Part shown: piece by piece, positions 61,014 to 64,000 of the stretch
Numbering within the stretch: position 1 is the first letter of the stretch
How the letters are laid out: each line of letters begins with the position of its first letter
NCBI RefSeq assembly: GCF_013363995.1
Contig: NZ_JABWGO010000004.1
Location: 574,239 to 638,238, forward strand
Direction of reading: 5' to 3'
Length of the DNA: 64,000 bases
Origin: Nonomuraea rhodomycinica
Lineage (GTDB): Bacteria > Actinomycetota > Actinomycetes > Streptosporangiales > Streptosporangiaceae
The notes under the pieces: generated by a model
Database searches by the model: none
What the model was told of the DNA's origin: nothing
What the model saw: the letters and a program-made list of their open reading frames with translations, nothing else
Translations under genes and position numbers: made by a program

Positions 61014-63578
61014 GTGACAACGCCAGAGCTGCCTACCCAGTACACCCCGGCCGACGTCGAGACCCGCAGCTACGAGCGGTGGGTATCCGAAGGCTACTTC
61101 CACGCCGACGCCGGCAGCTCGCGCGCGCCGTTCAGCATCGTCCTCCCGCCGCCCAACGTGACGGGGGTGCTGCACGTCGGTCACGCCCTCGACCACTCCA
61201 TCCAGGACACGCTCACCCGCCGCGCCCGCATGCAGGGCCGCGAGACGCTGTGGCTGCCCGGCATGGACCACGCCGGCATCGCCACCCAGAACGTCGTGGA
61301 GCGCGAGCTGGCCAAGCAGGGCCTGTCCCGCCACGACCTCGGGCGCGAGGCGTTCGTGGAGCGCGTCTGGGAGTGGAAGGAGGAGTCCGGCGGCCGCATC
61401 CTCGGTCAGATGCGCAAGCTCGGCGACGGCGTCGACTGGGAGCGCGAGCGCTTCACGATGGACGAAGGCCTGTCGCGGGCCGTCCACACCATCTTCAAGC
61501 GGCTCTTCGACGACGGGCTCATCTACCGCGCCGAGCGCATCATCAACTGGTGCCCGCGCTGCCTGACCGCGCTGTCCGACATCGAGGTCGAGCACAGCGA
61601 GGACGAGGGCGAGCTGGTCTCCATCCGCTACTCCGACGAGATCGTCGTCGCCACCACCCGGGCCGAGACGATGCTCGGCGACACCGCGGTGGCCGTCCAC
61701 CCCTCCGACGAGCGCTACGCGCACCTCGTCGGCACGATGGTGGAGGTGCCGCTGACCGGCCGGATGATCCCCATCGTCGCCGACGAGCACGTCGATCCCG
61801 CGTTCGGCACCGGCGCGGTCAAGGTCACCCCCGCCCACGACCCCAACGACTTCGAGATCGGCCGCCGCCACTCCCTGCCGTCGCTGACGGTCATGGACGA
61901 GCGGGGCGTCATCACGGCGCACGGGCCGTTCGAGGGGCTCGACCGGTTCGAGGCACGCCCCGCGGTGGTCGCCGCGCTGCGCGCCGATGGGCGGATCGTC
62001 GCGGAGAAGCGGCCGTACCTCCACTCGGTCGGCCACTGCTCGCGCTGCAAGACCGTGGTCGAGCCGCGGCTGTCGCTGCAGTGGTTCGTCAACGTCGCGC
62101 CGCTGGCCAAGGCCGCCGGTGACGCCGTGCGCGATGGGCGCACCCGCATCCACCCGCCGGAGCTGGCCAAGCGCTACTTCGACTGGGTCGACGACATGCA
62201 CGACTGGTGCATCTCCCGCCAGCTGTGGTGGGGTCATCGCATCCCGGTCTGGTACGGCCCCGACGGCGAGGTCGTGTGCGTGGGCCCGGACGAGACCCCG
62301 CCCGAGGGCTACACCCAGGACTCCGACGTGCTCGACACGTGGTTCTCCTCGGGCCTGTGGCCGTTCTCCACGCTCGGCTGGCCCGACGCCACGCCGGAGC
62401 TGGCCCGCTTCTACCCGACCTCGGTGCTGGTGACGGGCTACGACATCCTGTTCTTCTGGGTGGCCCGGATGATGATGTTCGGGCTGTACGCGATGGACGG
62501 CGAGCCGCCGTTCCGCGTCGTGGCCCTGCACGGCATGGTCCGCGACCAGTACGGCAAGAAGATGTCGAAGTCGTTCGGCAACGTCGTGGACCCGCTCGAC
62601 TGGATCGAGCGCTTCGGCGCCGACGCCACCCGCTTCACGCTGCTGCGCGGCGCCAACCCCGGCGCCGACGTCGCGGTCAGCGAGGAGTGGGCGGCCGGCT
62701 CGCGCAACTTCTGCAACAAGATCTGGAACGCCACCCGGTTCGCGCTCATGAACGGCGCGACCACCGGGTCCCTCGACGGGCTCGACCTCACGCCGGCCGA
62801 CCGGTGGATCCTGTCGCGCCTGCAGAGCGTCATCTCCTCGGCCGACACGGCCTTCGAGGAGTTCGAGTTCGCCAAGGTGTCCGACCTGCTCTACCACTTC
62901 GCGTGGGACGAGGTCTGCGACTGGTACCTCGAACTCGCCAAGATCCAGCTCGGTGAGGGGCTGGAGCACACCCGGCTCGTGCTCGGGCACGTCCTGGACG
63001 CCCTGCTGCGGCTGATGCATCCGCTGGTGCCGTTCGTCACCGAGGAGTTGTGGCGGGCCGTCACGGGCGGCGAGTCCGTCGTGGTGGCGCCCTGGCCGGT
63101 GGTGGAGTCCACCTACGTCGATCGTGAGGCCGAGAGGGAGATCGGGGCGCTGCAGGAGCTCGTGACCGAGGTCCGCCGGTTCCGCTCCGACCAGGGGCTG
63201 AAGCCCGGGCAGAAGGTCGCGGCGCGGCTCGGCCTGGCCGGCACGGCGCTGGCCGGGCAGGAGACGGCGATCCGCTCCCTGCTGCGGCTGACGGAGCCGG
63301 GCGACGGTTTCTCGGCCACCGCGCGCCTCGCCGTGGGCGAGGTGACGGTCGAGATCGACACGGCGGGGGCCATCGACGTGGTCGCCGAGCGCAAGCGGCT
63401 GGAGAAGGACCTGGCCGCCGCGCGCAAGGAGGCCGCGCAGGTGGCGGCCAAGCTGGGCAACGAGCAGTTCATGGCCAAGGCTCCCGAGGACGTGGTGGCC
63501 AAGGTCAGGGGACGCGCCGAGCAGGCCCAGGCCGACATCGCGCGTCTTGAGGCCCAGCTCGCCGGCTTGGGTGTTTGA
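61014..63578 (+). CDS. valS: Valyl-tRNA synthetase
   Basis: An 854-residue class I synthetase. HIGH is represented by HVGH at 54-57 (PPPNVTGVLHVGHAL), KMSKS is at 516-520, the editing domain includes VATTRAETMLGDTAVAVHP, and a C-terminal coiled coil (about 790-850) binds tRNA. Length and coiled coil fit bacterial ValRS. GTG start follows a -10 element directly. Confidence 0.98.
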   Translation: MTTPELPTQYTPADVETRSYERWVSEGYFHADAGSSRAPFSIVLPPPNVTGVLHVGHALDHSIQDTLTRRARMQGRETLWLPGMDHAGIATQNVVERELAKQGLSRHDLGREAFVERVWEWKEESGGRILGQMRKLGDGVDWERERFTMDEGLSRAVHTIFKRLFDDGLIYRAERIINWCPRCLTALSDIEVEHSEDEGELVSIRYSDEIVVATTRAETMLGDTAVAVHPSDERYAHLVGTMVEVPLTGRMIPIVADEHVDPAFGTGAVKVTPAHDPNDFEIGRRHSLPSLTVMDERGVITAHGPFEGLDRFEARPAVVAALRADGRIVAEKRPYLHSVGHCSRCKTVVEPRLSLQWFVNVAPLAKAAGDAVRDGRTRIHPPELAKRYFDWVDDMHDWCISRQLWWGHRIPVWYGPDGEVVCVGPDETPPEGYTQDSDVLDTWFSSGLWPFSTLGWPDATPELARFYPTSVLVTGYDILFFWVARMMMFGLYAMDGEPPFRVVALHGMVRDQYGKKMSKSFGNVVDPLDWIERFGADATRFTLLRGANPGADVAVSEEWAAGSRNFCNKIWNATRFALMNGATTGSLDGLDLTPADRWILSRLQSVISSADTAFEEFEFAKVSDLLYHFAWDEVCDWYLELAKIQLGEGLEHTRLVLGHVLDALLRLMHPLVPFVTEELWRAVTGGESVVVAPWPVVESTYVDREAEREIGALQELVTEVRRFRSDQGLKPGQKVAARLGLAGTALAGQETAIRSLLRLTEPGDGFSATARLAVGEVTVEIDTAGAIDVVAERKRLEKDLAAARKEAAQVAAKLGNEQFMAKAPEDVVAKVRGRAEQAQADIARLEAQLAGLGV

Positions 63579-63629
63579 GACCTCCCGGCCCGGGGAAGGC
63601 TCTCTTCTTACTGAAGTTGGGTCTTGGGA

Positions 63630-63663
63630 CCCCGCGCGGACTGGTAGAGTTTTCCGCGCGGGG
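63630..63663. terminator. Hairpin after valS enclosing a -10-like hexamer
   Basis: CCCCGCGCGGA pairs perfectly over 11 bp with TCCGCGCGGGG; the 12-nt loop contains TAGAGT. It may terminate valS, but TAGAGT with the upstream TTGGGT/TTGGGA also resembles a poor promoter of the rRNA operon series. Confidence 0.55.
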
Positions 63664-63720
63664 CCGGTGGCCCTGATCTCCCTCTGACTGATCCGAACTT
63701 CGGGCTGCGTTCACCTCAGG

Positions 63721-63750
63721 TTGGACAAAGACCAAAAGTTCGAGTAAGTT
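63721..63750 (+). promoter_or_regulatory. rRNA operon promoter (upstream of two)
   Basis: TTGGAC (63721-63726), 18-bp spacer, TAAGTT (63745-63750). It is the first of two well-formed sigma-70-type promoters in tandem ahead of 16S rRNA. Confidence 0.65.
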
Positions 63751-63802
63751 AGGGGAGTTGCCCCGAAGCGGGGCGAGTCCGGAATCTACCGGATCGGGCG
63801 GT

Positions 63803-63832
63803 TTGACAAGGACCTTCCGAATCTGATAGAAT
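63803..63832 (+). promoter_or_regulatory. rRNA operon promoter (downstream, consensus)
   Basis: Consensus TTGACA (63803-63808), 18-bp spacer, TAGAAT (63827-63832). This is the strongest promoter in the window and about 160 bp before 16S rRNA. Confidence 0.85.
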
Positions 63833-63890
63833 ACCGATAGACGGAATGTGCGCCTCTCGCAGGACCGGAGAGAACGCGTCCGTTTCTTGA

Positions 63891-63964
63891 GAACTCAACA
63901 GTGTGTTAAAAGCCAGTGCATGAACAATGCATGACCCCGTCATATCGGCGAAAGCCGGTGACGG
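63891..63964 (+). ncRNA. rRNA leader with antitermination/processing motifs
   Basis: TTGAGAACTCAACAGTGTG is the leader word found upstream of 16S genes throughout actinobacteria (boxB/boxA-like area). It is followed by a stem CCGTCA/TGACGG (63937-63942 with 63959-63964) containing CGGC-GAAA-GCCG with a GNRA tetraloop. These elements serve rRNA processing and antitermination. Confidence 0.8.
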
Positions 63965-63991
63965 ATTCCTTTTAAGTTAGAGATCAGACCT

Positions 63992-64000
63992 TTAATGGAG
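63992..64000 (+). rRNA. 16S rRNA, first nine nucleotides (truncated by window end)
   Basis: The window ends ...TTTAATGGAG; the conserved 16S start continues AGTTTGATCCTGGCTCAG. Aligning to E. coli numbering puts base 1 at about 63992. The gene itself lies beyond the window. Confidence 0.75.

Noticed and set aside
63891..63905. HAIR/HspR-like element CTTGAG...CTCAA before 16S
   Set aside because: The same words are the conserved actinobacterial rRNA leader; spacing does not match an HspR operator.

Overview
The window is chromosomal DNA from a very GC-rich actinobacterium. GTG and occasional TTG starts, 4-nt ATGA/GTGA gene overlaps, an F420-dependent LLM enzyme, a mycothiol-nitroreductase-like protein, the actinobacterial mini ribosomal protein bL37, a ClgR-type operator in front of clpP1 and a Scr1/DUF5753 regulator all point that way. 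The gene set resembles Streptosporangiales (Nonomuraea/Streptosporangium-like), but that finer placement is inference. I saw no prophage, transposase, CRISPR array or biosynthetic gene cluster.

Layout. 0-9.7 kb: LLM oxidoreductase, PiT phosphate transporter with its DUF47 partner, purU, an S9 prolyl oligopeptidase, an HNH endonuclease preceded by a perfect 22-bp palindrome, an ECF sigma factor with an overlapping CU044_5270-type membrane protein, a GNAT protein and an FmdB zinc ribbon. 9.9-19.6 kb: a hydantoin-type catabolic island. On the plus strand are an MFS transporter, a HyuA-N-like protein, a DUF917 (S-methyl-thiohydantoin desulfurase family) protein and a PucR regulator carrying an odd pentapeptide-repeat insert. 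On the minus strand are hyuA, hyuB and a WYL-domain protein. 19.7-28 kb: ilvD, a self-contained ABC-like/YhgE-Pip/TetR operon with a palindromic operator, a NERD protein, an amidase and a small TPM/DUF5130 pair.

28-44.7 kb: a conserved-looking unknown cysteine-containing protein, a receptor Ser/Thr kinase, pepN, a monothiol DsbA-like protein, an aldehyde dehydrogenase, an SDR, peptide deformylase, rpiB, a membrane PP2C phosphatase, an atypical LuxR response regulator, the site-2 protease RseP/Rip1, and a membrane-anchored subtilase overlapping a proline-rich membrane partner. 44.7-52.8 kb: a cation/H+ antiporter, a cell-wall-hydrolase-like protein under a cyclic di-AMP (ydaO-type) riboswitch, deoR-galT, bL37, trpB2, a uridine-kinase-like protein, GNAT, tRNA-Gly(TCC), tRNA-Pro(TGG) and a stand-alone Clp N-domain protein.

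52.9-64 kb: an RsbW-like ATPase and an XRE/DUF5753 regulator facing each other across a cluster of TGCAC/GTGCA palindromes, then a protein-quality-control block (tig, Na+/H+ antiporter, clpP1, clpP2, clpX, valS). The window ends in a ribosomal RNA operon leader with tandem promoters and breaks off at about base 9 of 16S rRNA.

Functional themes. Proteostasis genes (tig, clpP1P2X, pepN, def, S9, RseP) are concentrated here. The hydantoin island looks like a transport, ring-opening and regulation module. The most unusual sequence features are short tandem repeats that have invaded or duplicated coding ends (PucR insert, DUF917/PucR junction, pepN stop region) and several enzymes with altered key residues (ABC Walker A Lys to Arg, DsbA CPFA, uridine-kinase P-loop, response regulator lacking the conserved Lys).
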